Source: Glandiceps talaboti
Lineage: Eukaryota; Hemichordata; Enteropneusta; Spengelidae
Assembly: GCF_964340395.1 (NCBI RefSeq)
Contig: NC_135571.1
Coordinates: 6,028,953 to 6,092,952 of the forward strand
Length of the DNA stretch: 64,000 nt
Direction: 5' to 3'
Part shown: positions 58,801-64,000 of the stretch, in pieces
Numbering within the stretch: the first letter of the stretch is position 1
How the letters are laid out: every line of letters begins with the position of its first letter
Made by a program: the position numbers and the translations under genes
The notes under the pieces: generated by a model
The model's database searches: none
Told to the model about the DNA's origin: nothing
The model's input: the letters and a program-made list of their open reading frames with translations, nothing else

Positions 58801-59546
58801 TACACTATGGCTTTGTAAAGTAGACCATAGAAGCTGGAGTGAACGCCAGGGGCTAGGCAACAGAACTTTTACACAGATAAGTATACTGTGATGAACTTAT
58901 TCTCTGCCTGAGCAACCTTTTGGTGATCTATACATAGTTCCTTTACATTTTTAAAAAGAATAAAAAATATATTTAAACTTTGTCAAGCCATGGTAGTACA
59001 ACCGGTTGGTACTTCCATGGTCAAGCCAAGTAGCAACGGTGACAATTTTGGTCGAGCCAGACGATATTTTGTTTATAGCCTCTATTGTAATATGAAAACA
59101 GCAAGTGTCATGTGATGTACTAGTATTCTATTTCCGGGTTACAGCGGCAACGTACTGACATATTACATCAGCATTATCACATTGAAAACAACGGAGCAAC
59201 GATCATCGGCAATGGGGAAAAATGAACATGTTGAAAATAGGGCTTGGACGAGGTTGAAGGAGGTGGGGGGAGGGGTGGGGGTTAAAACTTACCTTGTTAC
59301 TTGATACAATAAAGCTGAAGCGTCGGTGAAGATATCCTTTATCCTTTCTAGCAACTGTTGATTTTCAGGTACATTTTCGTTGACAGCGATCACAATATTG
59401 TGGTATTCATTGTTTAGCAAGTACACACGACTTCGACTACAACTTTCTATCCCCGATAGGTTGCAAAGAATGACTAAAATTACTAAAGGTAAGAAACTGT
59501 GTCTGTGTAAACGACCCAGAAAGAAACCTGCAGTCCTAGACGCCAT
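34220..59546 (-). CDS. CLCA: CLCA family protein (calcium-activated chloride channel regulator), complete 16-exon gene
   Basis: CLCA proteins are secreted or membrane metalloproteases that cleave themselves and modulate calcium-activated chloride currents. Exons, 5' to 3' on the minus strand: 59293-59546, 57787-58045, 48435-48567, 47602-47735, 47093-47203, 46229-46396, 45055-45235, 43898-44019, 43169-43337, 42124-42377, 40869-41046, 39924-40096, 38613-38790, 37438-37560, 35902-36063, 34220-34875. All phases agree and total 3255 nt, 1084 codons plus stop. Domains: signal peptide (about 1-35), CLCA N-domain with [10 protein letters not shown] (175-184), VWA with DISGS (337-341) and ITDGEE (437-442), beta-rich part, FN3-like part, transmembrane helix about 907-932, charged tail. 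An in-frame upstream ATG (59642) would add 32 residues; 59546 is preferred because a signal peptide follows it. Vertebrate CLCAs are about 900-950 residues; the extra length is the tail. Confidence 0.94.
34320..34427 (-). repeat. 54-bp in-frame tandem duplication in the CLCA tail
   Basis: Two adjacent units encode [18 protein letters not shown] and [18 protein letters not shown]. The unit length keeps the frame. Confidence 0.93.
34876..35901. repeat. CLCA intron 15 with a long (CA)n tract
   Basis: (CA)n about 35488-35571 on the plus strand. Also a short duplicated phrase GATTGACTGGGGGTACACTT at about 35743 and 35776. No exon seen. Confidence 0.85.
35902..36063 (-). CDS. CLCA: CLCA exon 15 (FN3-like end)
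   Basis: 162 nt: [20 protein letters not shown], then [20 protein letters not shown] and MFTVEVPSR. The first part equals the YxIR strand of the CLCA FN3-like domain. Confidence 0.9.
36095..36441. mobile_element. long palindromic MITE (family B) in CLCA intron 14
   Basis: Ends AGTGGCCATATGGATGAGGA and its reverse complement; arms of about 170 bp are nearly complementary, meeting at TTGTTATTGTATGTACAATA. It begins about 32 bp from the acceptor of exon 15. Related: 37886-38083, 9033-9080, 63831-64000. Confidence 0.9.
36442..37437. other. rest of CLCA intron 14
   Basis: Ordinary AT-rich sequence. Two 69-bp repeats carrying GATAGTCTGGGTAAC occur at 37326-37430, next to the exon 14 donor. No gene recognised. 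Confidence 0.45.
37438..37560 (-). CDS. CLCA: CLCA exon 14 (FN3-like start)
   Basis: 123 nt: [20 protein letters not shown], then [18 protein letters not shown]. PPxxIxDL and TAPGDDxDxG match the CLCA FN3-like domain. Two 69-bp repeats with GTAGTGATAGTCTGGGTAAC (37326, 37395) lie just past the donor GTCAGT. Confidence 0.92.
37886..38083. mobile_element. palindromic MITE (family B), short copy in CLCA intron 13
   Basis: AAAGTGGTCATATGGATGAG on the left and CTCATCCATATGGCGACTTT on the right, with inner arms ATCATGGCTTCCTA and TAGGAAGCCATGAT. It lacks the central palindrome of the 36.1 kb copy. Confidence 0.9.
38613..38790 (-). CDS. CLCA: CLCA exon 13
   Basis: 178 nt: [20 protein letters not shown], then [20 protein letters not shown]. 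FxRxxSGGSF is a conserved CLCA phrase. Confidence 0.92.
38898..39651. repeat. nested composite of three inverted repeats in CLCA intron 12
   Basis: Outer arms at 38898-39008 and 39538-39651 (TGACCAGTCATCCCCACT left, AGTGGGGATGACTGGTCA right). Inside are hairpin 1 at 39010-39385 (ACTCTCTCACAGTCCTCGGA and its complement) and hairpin 2 at 39400-39538 (AATAGCAGCACACACACAG and partner). They are best read as palindromic transposons inserted into another. Confidence 0.88.
39680..39758 (-). mobile_element. tRNA-like sequence (SINE head or tRNA relic)
   Basis: On the minus strand TGGGTGAATGG fits an A box and GGTTCGAGCCC is a perfect B box at proper spacing. The anticodon stem does not pair well, so a functional tRNA is unlikely. 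Confidence 0.65.
39924..40096 (-). CDS. CLCA: CLCA exon 12
   Basis: 173 nt: [58 protein letters not shown]. LxDNGAGxDxTKDDGxYSxYFT is strongly conserved in CLCA. Confidence 0.96.
40172..40500. repeat. (CAGA)n-rich tract in CLCA intron 11
   Basis: Pure (CAGA)n at about 40172-40221, then GATA units, then scattered CAGACAGA clusters to about 40500. Confidence 0.9.
40588..40735. repeat. 44-bp tandem repeat
   Basis: Three copies plus a start of GTAACGTCACAAATCTCAAA CAGTTTAAAATTGTCAAGGT. Confidence 0.9.
40869..41046 (-). CDS. CLCA: CLCA exon 11
   Basis: 178 nt: [40 protein letters not shown], then [12 protein letters not shown]. VGxW and the PIxVTS phrase agree with CLCA. Confidence 0.92.
41195..41755. 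repeat. dispersed element rich in GGTCTAAAATGGGGT
   Basis: At least five copies of TGGTCTAAAATGGGG-like words, starting after GGGGTGGGGGTAGGGGGTAC and ending CAGTGGTAGCCCCTGGGTTA. Unclassified repeat in CLCA intron 10. Confidence 0.6.
41755..42123. repeat. (CATA)n/(CACA)n tract abutting the exon 10 splice donor
   Basis: About 370 bp of CATA and CA repeats. On the minus strand the intron begins GTATGTATGTATGTATG directly at the exon border. Confidence 0.95.
42124..42377 (-). CDS. CLCA: CLCA exon 10
   Basis: 254 nt: [40 protein letters not shown] and onward to [14 protein letters not shown]. The order VxIDSTxGxxT...F matches the beta-rich CLCA segment after VWA. The donor GTATGT lies inside a (GTAT)n tract. 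Confidence 0.92.
42378..43168. mobile_element. CLCA intron 9 with TIR transposon (family A), copy 3
   Basis: Positions 42556-42881 match family A (GTTCTGATTACACTCAATTT, CATCAGATGTACAGCCATTA) with a truncated right end. The rest is AT-rich. Confidence 0.7.
43169..43337 (-). CDS. CLCA: CLCA exon 9
   Basis: 169 nt: [56 protein letters not shown]. It corresponds to the VWA end (IHTVALG...L...TGG... part) of CLCA. Confidence 0.9.
43440..43860. mobile_element. retroelement 3' end fragments in CLCA intron 8
   Basis: GGTCTGTAATAAAGTTTAAA followed by (TAA)n at about 43719-43759 has the form of a LINE 3' tail. GTGCCGTAAAAGAGGC near 43830 is shared with position 615. Confidence 0.45.
43898..44019 (-). 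CDS. CLCA: CLCA exon 8 (VWA)
   Basis: 122 nt: [20 protein letters not shown], then [26 protein letters not shown] carries the later MIDAS Asp. Confidence 0.93.
44075..44325. repeat. (CACAGA)n-like minisatellite in CLCA intron 7
   Basis: About seven irregular copies of ACAGACACAGACACAGAAAC with CACGTGCACATA spacers, period roughly 35-40 bp. Confidence 0.85.
44629..45015. mobile_element. palindromic MITE (family C), copy 2
   Basis: Same layout as 10611-10913, but the left arm has three units of TACAACCCATAACACCAAAG with AAAACATT instead of two. Right end AAGTGCTTTACTTCAGTGTT. It lies about 40 bp from the exon 7 donor. Confidence 0.82.
45055..45235 (-). CDS. CLCA: CLCA exon 7 (VWA)
   Basis: 181 nt: [40 protein letters not shown], then GGWTSIGSG. 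It has the VWA core strand GLVTFS and the GGTSIxSG equivalent of CLCA. Confidence 0.93.
45236..46228. other. CLCA intron 6
   Basis: Mostly featureless. Positions 45903-46010 begin TTAGGCCAAATAAAAAAAAT followed by TTCCGATAACCCGACCACTT, a truncated family A transposon. A T-run (46208-46221) sits next to the exon 6 donor. Confidence 0.5.
46229..46396 (-). CDS. CLCA: CLCA exon 6 (VWA start, MIDAS)
   Basis: 168 nt, phase 0 to 0: [20 protein letters not shown] and [25 protein letters not shown] is the DxSxS metal-ion site of VWA domains. Confidence 0.95.
46397..47092. repeat. CLCA intron 5 with CATA/CACA microsatellite
   Basis: Simple repeats about 46504-46640. No other element seen. Confidence 0.8.
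47093..47203 (-). CDS. CLCA: CLCA exon 5
   Basis: 111 nt, 37 codons, phase 0 to 0: [20 protein letters not shown] followed by [17 protein letters not shown]. The phrase NxEAPNKQNxxC is a hallmark of CLCA. Confidence 0.95.
47204..47601. other. CLCA intron 4, no distinct element
   Basis: Nothing stands out except (TTTG)n at about 47570-47588 next to the exon 4 donor. Confidence 0.4.
47602..47735 (-). CDS. CLCA: CLCA exon 4
   Basis: 134 nt, found by phase-matched splice sites. It encodes [20 protein letters not shown], then [20 protein letters not shown] and FLPN. It lies where CLCA proteins have the Cys-containing segment before VEFC. Confidence 0.85.
47762..48365. repeat. 600-bp (ATC/ACC)n trinucleotide tract filling CLCA intron 3
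   Basis: (CAT)n, (CAC)n and (CGT)n triplets run almost without break. The long His, Asp, Met or Ser translations of this stretch are simple-sequence artefacts. The tract leaves only about 70 bp to exon 3 and about 25 bp to exon 4. Confidence 0.97.
48435..48567 (-). CDS. CLCA: CLCA exon 3 (HExxH metalloprotease motif)
   Basis: 133 nt encoding [20 protein letters not shown], then [14 protein letters not shown]. [14 protein letters not shown] is the zinc-binding signature of CLCA proteases. It is separated from exon 2 by a 9.2-kb intron. Confidence 0.96.
48690..49256 (+). mobile_element. LINE fragment: C-terminal tail of a reverse transcriptase plus 3' end
   Basis: An open frame 48698-49174 encodes [26 protein letters not shown] and [16 protein letters not shown], with CDTFKMAV near the end. 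This is the usual order (LxxxYKxxxGL, YLxP, RxSFFPRTIxxWNxLP, SxxxFK) at the C-terminus of non-LTR reverse transcriptases. It ends with CAGATACAGATACAGATA, a typical LINE 3' microsatellite. Truncated at its 5' end and antisense to CLCA. Confidence 0.75.
49660..49873 (+). mobile_element. LINE-like 3' end with (TTA)n tail
   Basis: CTCCCTTTCCCATGTTGAAT and TTCTGGGAATAAAG are followed by (ATT)n to 49873, the form of a non-LTR 3' end. No coding part remains. Confidence 0.5.
50101..50742 (-). CDS. KCTD-like BTB protein 1, intronless, nested in CLCA intron 2
   Basis: Probably an adaptor for Cul3 ubiquitin ligases, as for KCTD6/11/21-type proteins. From [20 protein letters not shown] the frame has 213 codons. 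The T1-type BTB domain spans about residues 7-100 ([50 protein letters not shown]). The C-terminal half is unlike paralogues 3 and 4, but ends with the shared CGFKFVHL and FSRPS. An in-frame upstream ATG (50793) would add 17 residues; MSTRTSE aligns with the paralogues. Same strand as CLCA. Confidence 0.88.
   Translation of the reverse strand: MSTRTSEIVTLDVGGRLYRTTRSTLTCYPDSMLGAMFSGRIPTHRDENGHYFIDRNGEIFKYVLDFLRSSKLCLPSGFKELDQLAVEADFYQIEELVEAVRNLPQHGDHSSENLSVTIDYKGDDLEVTIAACEAVIEELVEEVPNVKRYCRKNDIKFPENHPFHSTQKIFMYIRGNYLCKEKLFDSLSKCGFKFVHLSSYGGSERYMFSRPSS
50743..52224. other. spacer between KCTD paralogues 1 and 2
   Basis: A short GACTTCCAGACTTCCA repeat lies at about 50966-51007. CGCCCTCAC and GTGAGGGCG face each other at 51581-51630. 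No gene is recognised; CATTTTGA-centred phrases repeat at 52050-52220 (TCTACGATTGTTCAAAAGTC-like), 3' of paralogue 2. Confidence 0.4.
52225..52939 (-). pseudogene. KCTD-like BTB protein 2, broken by a 2-nt deletion
   Basis: It starts [17 protein letters not shown] at 52939, but two bases are missing near 52889, so the frame shifts within LYRTTR. The remainder ([50 protein letters not shown] and a C-terminus ending FFCRPRN) stays open for more than 220 codons. It has no ATG in the shifted frame ahead of the BTB core. Recent pseudogene or sequence error; the rest is more diverged than the other paralogues. Confidence 0.8.
53184..53405 (-). repeat. duplicated upstream block of KCTD 2 (possible 5' UTR exon)
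   Basis: On the minus strand the block starts around CGTTGGTGGCAGTATTA and ends near ACAAGGTACATA, a possible splice donor. The same block precedes paralogue 3 (55845-56005) and paralogue 4 (57482-57655). Confidence 0.6.
53690..54060. repeat. segment duplicated at 54485-54810
   Basis: GTTAAAGTAGATATGCTTTT, CTCCAAATCCAATAGTAATG and GAATGGGCCAACC occur in the same order in both segments. They flank the KCTD copies and belong to the local duplication. A neighbouring stretch 54165-54275 is shared with 6050-6140. Confidence 0.75.
54485..54870. repeat. second copy of the KCTD-flank segment and shared 3' flank
   Basis: This is the partner of 53690-54060. Positions 54826-54870 (ACTTGCATTCATCAGCAATT) recur at 56537-56590, in each case directly 3' of a KCTD frame. 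Confidence 0.75.
54874..55551 (-). CDS. KCTD-like BTB protein 3, intronless
   Basis: From [20 protein letters not shown], 225 codons. BTB/T1 domain about residues 6-100, nearly identical at the DNA level to paralogue 1. The C-terminal half ([20 protein letters not shown], then [10 protein letters not shown]) resembles paralogue 4 and ends [24 protein letters not shown]. An upstream in-frame ATG at 55581 would add 10 residues. Probable Cul3 adaptor by family. Confidence 0.9.
   Translation of the reverse strand: MSDQTTDIVTLDVGGRLYRTTRSTLTCFPDSMLGAMFSGRIPTHRDENGHYFIDRNGEIFKYVLDFLRSSKLCLPSGFKELDQLAVEADFYQIEELAEAVRNLSQNDDESCEYVTLIIENHDKYSSSSAKITASDSAIIDELVQRVPHLDTYCCEDNYTDEKEKKNPFRARRYLNIGYSGNLVCLDIVFNAFSSCGFKYLQLVCVKASDTIKEKHIFCRPKKKLK
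55845..56005 (-). repeat. duplicated upstream block of KCTD 3 (possible 5' UTR exon)
   Basis: On the plus strand it contains TATGTACCTTTTCGATGTTA, TGTCGTAAATTCTGCGGTG and AGTAATACTGCCATCAACGC, matching the blocks at 53184 and 57482. The minus-strand donor would be GGTACATA. Confidence 0.6.
56006..56601. other. spacer between KCTD 3 and KCTD 4
   Basis: No gene recognised apart from the 3' flank repeat at 56537-56590. Confidence 0.4.
56602..57264 (-). CDS. KCTD-like BTB protein 4, intronless
   Basis: From [20 protein letters not shown], 220 codons. BTB/T1 domain about residues 6-100 ([20 protein letters not shown]). The C-terminal half parallels paralogue 3 ([35 protein letters not shown]) and ends HIFCRPKK. 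An in-frame ATG at 57300 would add 12 residues. It lies 520 bp from CLCA exon 2 and is in the same direction. Confidence 0.9.
   Translation of the reverse strand: MDDQTTGIVTLDVGGRLYRTTRNTLTCYPDSMLGAMFSGRIPTHRDENGHYFIDRNGEIFKYVLDFLRSSKLCLPSGFKEFDQLAVEADFYQIEELAEAVRNLSQNGDESCEYVTLMIENHDKYSSWNSVKITASDSVIIDELVQKVPHLDTYCCEDNEDEKEHLFCERRYVNLGRLADKLCRDIVFEAFSSCGFKYLQFFCVKANDKTTERHIFCRPKK
57482..57655 (-). repeat. duplicated upstream block of KCTD 4 (possible 5' UTR exon)
   Basis: TGTACCTTGTCGATGTTATG, TCGTAAATTCTGAGGTGAAT and AGTAATACTGCCACCAACGC. Same block as upstream of paralogues 2 and 3. Confidence 0.6.
57787..58045 (-). CDS. CLCA: CLCA exon 2
   Basis: 259 nt encoding [20 protein letters not shown], then the Tyr/Asp segment, and [18 protein letters not shown]. 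The pattern ILxPxxW and CGExGxxxHLTPxY is typical of CLCA_N. Donor ACAAG/GTATGT, phase 0 out. Confidence 0.93.
58046..59292. repeat. CLCA intron 1 with a dispersed repeat and hairpins
   Basis: Positions 58250-58440 match 22000-22215. Within it GATGTCTGAATAATACGAAA and TTTCGTATTGTTCAGACATC form an inverted repeat (58351-58444). ATGGATCTATTA and TAATAGATCCAT pair at 58761-58790. No exon seen. Confidence 0.7.
59293..59546 (-). CDS. CLCA: CLCA exon 1 (signal peptide)
   Basis: From [20 protein letters not shown], a hydrophobic [15 protein letters not shown] core and a Cys typical of a signal peptide, then [20 protein letters not shown], matching the mature CLCA N-terminus. The donor is ACAAG/GTAAGT, phase 2 out. 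Confidence 0.9.
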
Positions 59547-60135
59547 TTCCAAGTCGATATTTGTTGGGCGTGTACTGTACACAGTTGTATTTTGTGTTTG
59601 TGTGGCAGAGTTAACCCATTGTAACCGAACAATAAACTTCATGGCTTTCTTTTCAAATGCTTTGCGGGATTCCTCCCCATGACGTGTATATTACGTAACA
59701 ACTTTTCACTCATACTATTTATGCATTCTTACGTCATTTCCTGCCAGACGACCAAGCAAGGAAAAGTGGGTTGTTCAGTTTGCGTCATTTAGGATATCTT
59801 CTATAAATAGAAACGGTTACATTAGTGATGTTGGTGGTGACACTTCCGTATAATATTTTGAAGCGAATCATGGTTAAACGTTAGATCTACGGGATGGTTT
59901 AATTCAATTCATTATTGTGAGAACAATAGTTTCCGTGTATAGTCGAAAAATGAACAATGTATCAATTGTGTGTCTTAACATTCCATGACACGTTTAATTC
60001 TCTTTCAAATTGTACATCCCTGGTAAGATAAACTTGACCCTTGTTTAGAGGTCAGTCGACATTTGCTCAAACCGTTTTTTAACAAAACAAATGATGAAAA
60101 TAGAAACAATGATTATATAATCAAATAAACTACCT
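59547..60135. promoter_or_regulatory. 5' region of CLCA (promoter not resolved)
   Basis: CTATAAATAG at 59811-59820 is TATA-like on either strand and lies about 265 bp before the start codon. I cannot place the transcription start, so this is only a candidate region. Confidence 0.3.
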
Positions 60136-60811
60136 CATCCCACCACCAAAACAACCACCACCACCACCACCACCACCACCACCACCACCACCACCACCAC
60201 CACCACTATCATCATCCACAACAGCAACGTGACAACACTTAATACACTATAGCAACGATCCGGTAAATACACAAGAACATTAGATCAATGACTAGTCCAA
60301 TATAAGCAAACTGTTCAGTTGAACAAACACGCGTCATACACACAAATTTGTTGCTCCCGGCTTGAAGCAACCTGATTAAAATCTGTTAGAGTGAACATGG
60401 CGTGAGTTCATTATTTACCTCTGTTTCCTATTTTTTAGTCATTCGCTCTCTTTTCTGTAAGTGAACGCCTTCTTCATTACAACTGATTCTAATTAGAACT
60501 ATTGCTTCAAGCGGATAGCAACATACATGTACATTTGAAATCGCGCCAAGTTCACTACATCAGATTTTAATCAGATTGGGAAAATTTGAAATTACTGTAT
60601 AGAGATAGCCTTTATCAAGTTTACAAATCTTACTCCATGTACTCCACGCTGAAAATAAATATCTCAACAACAACAACAACAACACCACCACCACCACCAC
60701 CACCACCCCACCACCACCACCACCACCACCAACAACAACAACAACCACCACCACCACCACCACCACCACCACCACAGCAGCAACAACACCACCAACAATA
60801 ACAACAAACAG

Positions 60812-60854
<43 letters not shown>

Positions 60855-60860
60855 CTATCG
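60135..60860. repeat. ACC/AAC trinucleotide microsatellites
   Basis: (ACC)n at about 60147-60206, then mixed (AAC)n and (ACC)n from about 60665 to 60855. Translations of this tract are not genes. Confidence 0.95.
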
Positions 60861-61607
60861 ACACCTTCTACACCTTCTACTTTTGAGATTCCCAAAAATA
60901 TAAAATTACAAATTAACAAAAGTGTGTATTTTCAATTAGAATTCTGAGCCACAGGCAAATGCTGGCACGCATTCGTTGTTCACCACTATGATGCCGATTA
61001 TATCGTATAGCGACAAACAAAAAACATTACATCGACACAATCCATGCACAGAATATGTTTGTGTGATTCAAATGAAGTTGAAGACGATTATACAGTTTTC
61101 TTTTATTAGAGTAGGTTAACTTTGTTCCCAATCCACTTTTTTAAATGTACAATAACTGAATTTATGGCTATAAAACATTTAAACCCTGTTTTGCCCTAAT
61201 ATAGAGGGGGGGGGGGGAAGAGATACCCCTTCAAGAAATCAGGGTATACTGTGACATACTAAATTTTCACGTCAAGGTGGAATTTATTTTCACCTTTTTC
61301 CGTTGGTGTGATTTTCTGCTAAAGTCCTTTCAAATATTTTTTAATCATAGATTCTGTGCATACCTTCCTAAATTAGTGAAAATAATGTCGAGGAAAAAAA
61401 AGCCAATCTCTCTTTTCAGTGAAAATTAAATCCATTGAAAATATAGTATTTTGAGTTTTAAGTTCTGGAGAGTCATTTTATTTTAGGAGTTATGAAGATT
61501 CGTTGTTCATCTAATGTATATGCATGTCTGCTAAGTCCCATGATGCAACAGTAGAGCAGAACAATGGTGGTGACTCGGAAGCAGAGTTTCATAATTGTGT
61601 TTCTTGG
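60861..61607. other. intergenic, nothing recognised
   Basis: Apart from a G-run at 61206-61218, no structure or exon was seen. Confidence 0.4.
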
Positions 61608-61957
61608 TAAGGCCTTAAAAAATGATTGTTTGGTTCCGGTTACCCTACCCCACCTAGTTTTTCACTGCCGACCCTAACTTTTTTACGTATTCGAGAAAAA
61701 AAATCTTTTAAAAACTGTGAAGTCTCACGAGAAATAGTGAATGCGGAAACTGACATCAACTAGGCTATCCTTCCAATCTGTAATGGCTGTACATTTGATA
61801 GGAATAAATAAACAGCACAAAGACCATTTGGAAAACAATGGAAAACCTGAACTAGACACTCACAAAGAAAAAAATCTAATAAAATAAAAAAAAATCTACC
61901 TACCTATTCTAAAATTGAGCGTAATCGGAAACCACACAATTTTTTTTATTAGGCCAA
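61608..61957. mobile_element. TIR transposon (family A), copy 5
   Basis: AAGGCC, then GTTTGGTTCCGGTTACCC on the left; GCGTAATCGGAAACCACACA and TTAGGCC on the right. The interior has CCAATCTGTAATGGCTGTAC. Confidence 0.8.
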
Positions 61958-62492
61958 ATCGCGCTGAATTTGTGTGATATGACATCATGAAATGACTCTC
62001 CAGAGTCCAGTCCATGAAAATATACAGAAACTTTATAAAATACCCCGGATTGACAGTCCCCTATAACAGACCTAGAAATGTTTCGATGTCGATATTCAGG
62101 CTTTTTTTGCATAAATGTCCTGGATACCGGATAGATTGTAATACCAACATATTACAGCAGTCGTTTTTCCGATGATGTACGATGAAAGCCGAGTGCGAGC
62201 GAAAACTACAAACAGCTAGAACAATCTTTGATATTATGTCATATGATATAAAAATGCTAGTGAAGTATTGTCACTCTCACTGATTAGTTCATTCGAACCA
62301 AAAATACAAGAAAAATGTATTCTTAACATTGACTGTTTTGTGCAATCAGTCTAAATTCCATCAGTTCTGCTGGTGACTGTTACCAGTAAATCAATTTACA
62401 CACACATAAGTACTTTTACTGCAGCAGTCCCATGTCGTCATCACAGGTGTCCCTACAAGGACTTGTACATACTGCAAGATAAATAAATCCTC
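61958..62492. other. intergenic, nothing recognised
   Basis: AT-rich spacer between two family A elements, without visible features. Confidence 0.4.
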
Positions 62493-62870
62493 TGTTAGGC
62501 CATAAAAAAGTTGTTTGGTTCCGGTTACCCGACCCCACCTAGTTTTTCACGCCGACCCTAAACTTTTTTTTTACATATTCGAGAAAAAAAATAAGAAAAT
62601 CGCGAAAATTGTGAAGTCTCGCAAGAAATAGTGGATGCGGAAACTGACATCAAATGAAAAAGACAGTTTTTCCAATCTGTAATGGCTGTACATCTGATGA
62701 GAAGAAGCCAATAACACAGAGACCATATGGAAAACAGCAGAAAAAACATAATTACCTGAATTAGACACTCGCACATGAAAAACAAATTTTAAAAAAATAA
62801 AATAAAAAATCTACCGAACCCACCTATTCTAAAATTGAATGTAATCGGAACCACACAATTTTTTTTTATA
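62493..62870. mobile_element. TIR transposon (family A), copy 6
   Basis: TTAGGCCATAAAAAAGTTGT followed by TTCCGGTTACCCGACC on the left; GTAATCGGAACCACACAATT on the right. The interior matches copies 1, 2, 3 and 5. Confidence 0.8.
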
Positions 62871-63830
62871 CCTTATCAATATGGTGTCTACAAAAAACTG
62901 TAATCGTTTGAGATCAGAATACATATTCCATCTAGTGGGTTACAACACTAAAGAAGGTCAGTATGTTAGATGAACAGCAATGATATTTGATCAGACATGA
63001 TTATTTTTTTTTATTTAAAAAAGCCCCCCAACTGTTAGGCTTTTTAATTGCAAAGAAAAATGGGATCACTGCATCCTTAGAAATGCTGAAAATATGACAC
63101 GTACTCCTGAACTTAATGCACATTCTGTTTTGTGTTTGTGCTAACCAATAAATTACACGTAATATTTATCATCCCCGGTGCCATCTCTCTACTCTTTTAG
63201 TCCTACAACATGGGGGCGCTGTTCTAGTTATAGCTGTGGAGCTGAACTCAAGTCTACACTCGGATAGTCATCAACAAATCTCTTATCCAAACTGTGATGA
63301 AATCTGTCACAGTGATTGAGTCGGAACATAATGAGCTACTAAAACCATGTTCACTGGCTTTGTTAGGTACTGAAGGGTTTATTTTGAAACAAGTGTCACA
63401 AGCAATAAACTGTAGGATGCACCATGTTTTTCAATCCTATCAAGGCTTGTAGCCCGGCACAAATGTCATATCTTACAGATTTAACAAGAGGGTGTCTCAG
63501 ATGAGGAAAAATGAGGATTAAAATCACATTATGAGAGACGAAATAATGAACAAATGATGTTAAATCGACTGTATGAGTTCATAAAAATTCCTTGATTTGA
63601 AACAAAGTTAGAATGGTTAATTATGATAACAACATTTGTCTGAAACATCAGGAAATTAGGATTTTTTCAAAAGGGTCGACAGTAGTCAACTATCACGGCC
63701 CTCACTTCTGGTCCAATAGCTGCTTCTGAACAGCACCCCTCGTGGCCAAATTATACAAAACTTTTGTCTTTTGGTAACCAGAATAGGGTGTATTAATGAG
63801 CCACTGTTGAAAATTTTGGCCAAACTCGTT
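62871..63830. other. intergenic, nothing recognised
   Basis: No exons, RNA genes or clear repeats seen. Confidence 0.4.
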
Positions 63831-64000
63831 AAAGTGACATGAATGACAAATGATGCATTTATTTTGGATTTTTTATTCATAGAACAACTCTACTGTGTTT
63901 TTATACTTGAAAAAACAATGTGAAAACACCTAGACTAAGCCCGTCTTTGTAACTCAATAAATTACAAAATGCTACAAAGTGTCTGAAAAGTTTGTTATTG
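63831..64000. mobile_element. palindromic MITE (family B), cut by the window end
   Basis: AAAGTGACATGAATGACAAA, TATTTATTTTGGATTTTTTA and the final GTTTGTTATTG follow the left half of the 36.1 kb hairpin in order. The other arm should lie beyond the window. Confidence 0.7.

Noticed and set aside
60560-60919. Minus-strand Val/Gly/Cys-rich frames
   Set aside because: Translations of ACC/AAC trinucleotide repeats.

Overview
The window is animal nuclear DNA. It has split genes with GT-AG introns, AT-rich non-coding sequence, abundant microsatellites, hairpin-type DNA transposon remnants, tRNA-derived SINE pieces and decayed LINE 3' ends. The two large genes match animal-only families: cGMP-inhibited phosphodiesterase PDE3 and the CLCA metalloprotease/VWA family. 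The repeat load suggests a marine invertebrate, perhaps a non-vertebrate deuterostome or a lophotrochozoan. I cannot fix the phylum from the sequence.

Layout. (1) Positions 1-12456, plus strand: the 3' two-thirds of a PDE3 gene. Twelve exons join in frame to 844 codons plus stop, and the 5' exon(s) with the membrane region lie left of the window. (2) 12457-34219: about 22 kb without recognisable exons. It holds a 38-bp minisatellite (19.5-20.1 kb), a 461-bp satellite of 16 full or nearly full units (23.2-30.7 kb), a second 38-bp minisatellite (31.07-31.98 kb) and a 62-bp minisatellite (31.99-32.40 kb). (3) 34220-59546, minus strand: a complete CLCA-type gene. Sixteen exons join in frame to 1084 codons plus stop, giving a signal peptide, a CLCA N-terminal domain with HEWAH, a VWA domain with DISGS, beta-rich and FN3-like regions, one transmembrane helix and a charged cytoplasmic tail. 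(4) Inside CLCA intron 2 (48568-57786), on the same strand, sits a cluster of four intronless KCTD/BTB genes, one of them frameshifted, plus the tail of a LINE reverse transcriptase on the opposite strand. (5) 59547-64000: upstream of CLCA, with no genes seen, ACC/AAC microsatellites and copies of two short transposon families.

Functionally the window holds a cyclic-nucleotide hydrolase, a secreted or membrane CLCA protein and a set of probable Cul3-adaptor BTB proteins. Nothing shows that they work together. The nested KCTD cluster looks like a local tandem expansion homogenised by gene conversion in its BTB part.

Most notable signals: the KCTD cluster nested in the CLCA intron, with BTB-restricted homogenisation; PDE3 introns containing degenerate tandem copies of neighbouring exon edges, splice sites included; a near-perfect 32-bp-stem hairpin in a PDE3 intron; long nested palindromes in CLCA introns; and the satellite whose every full unit keeps an open frame without evidence of selection.
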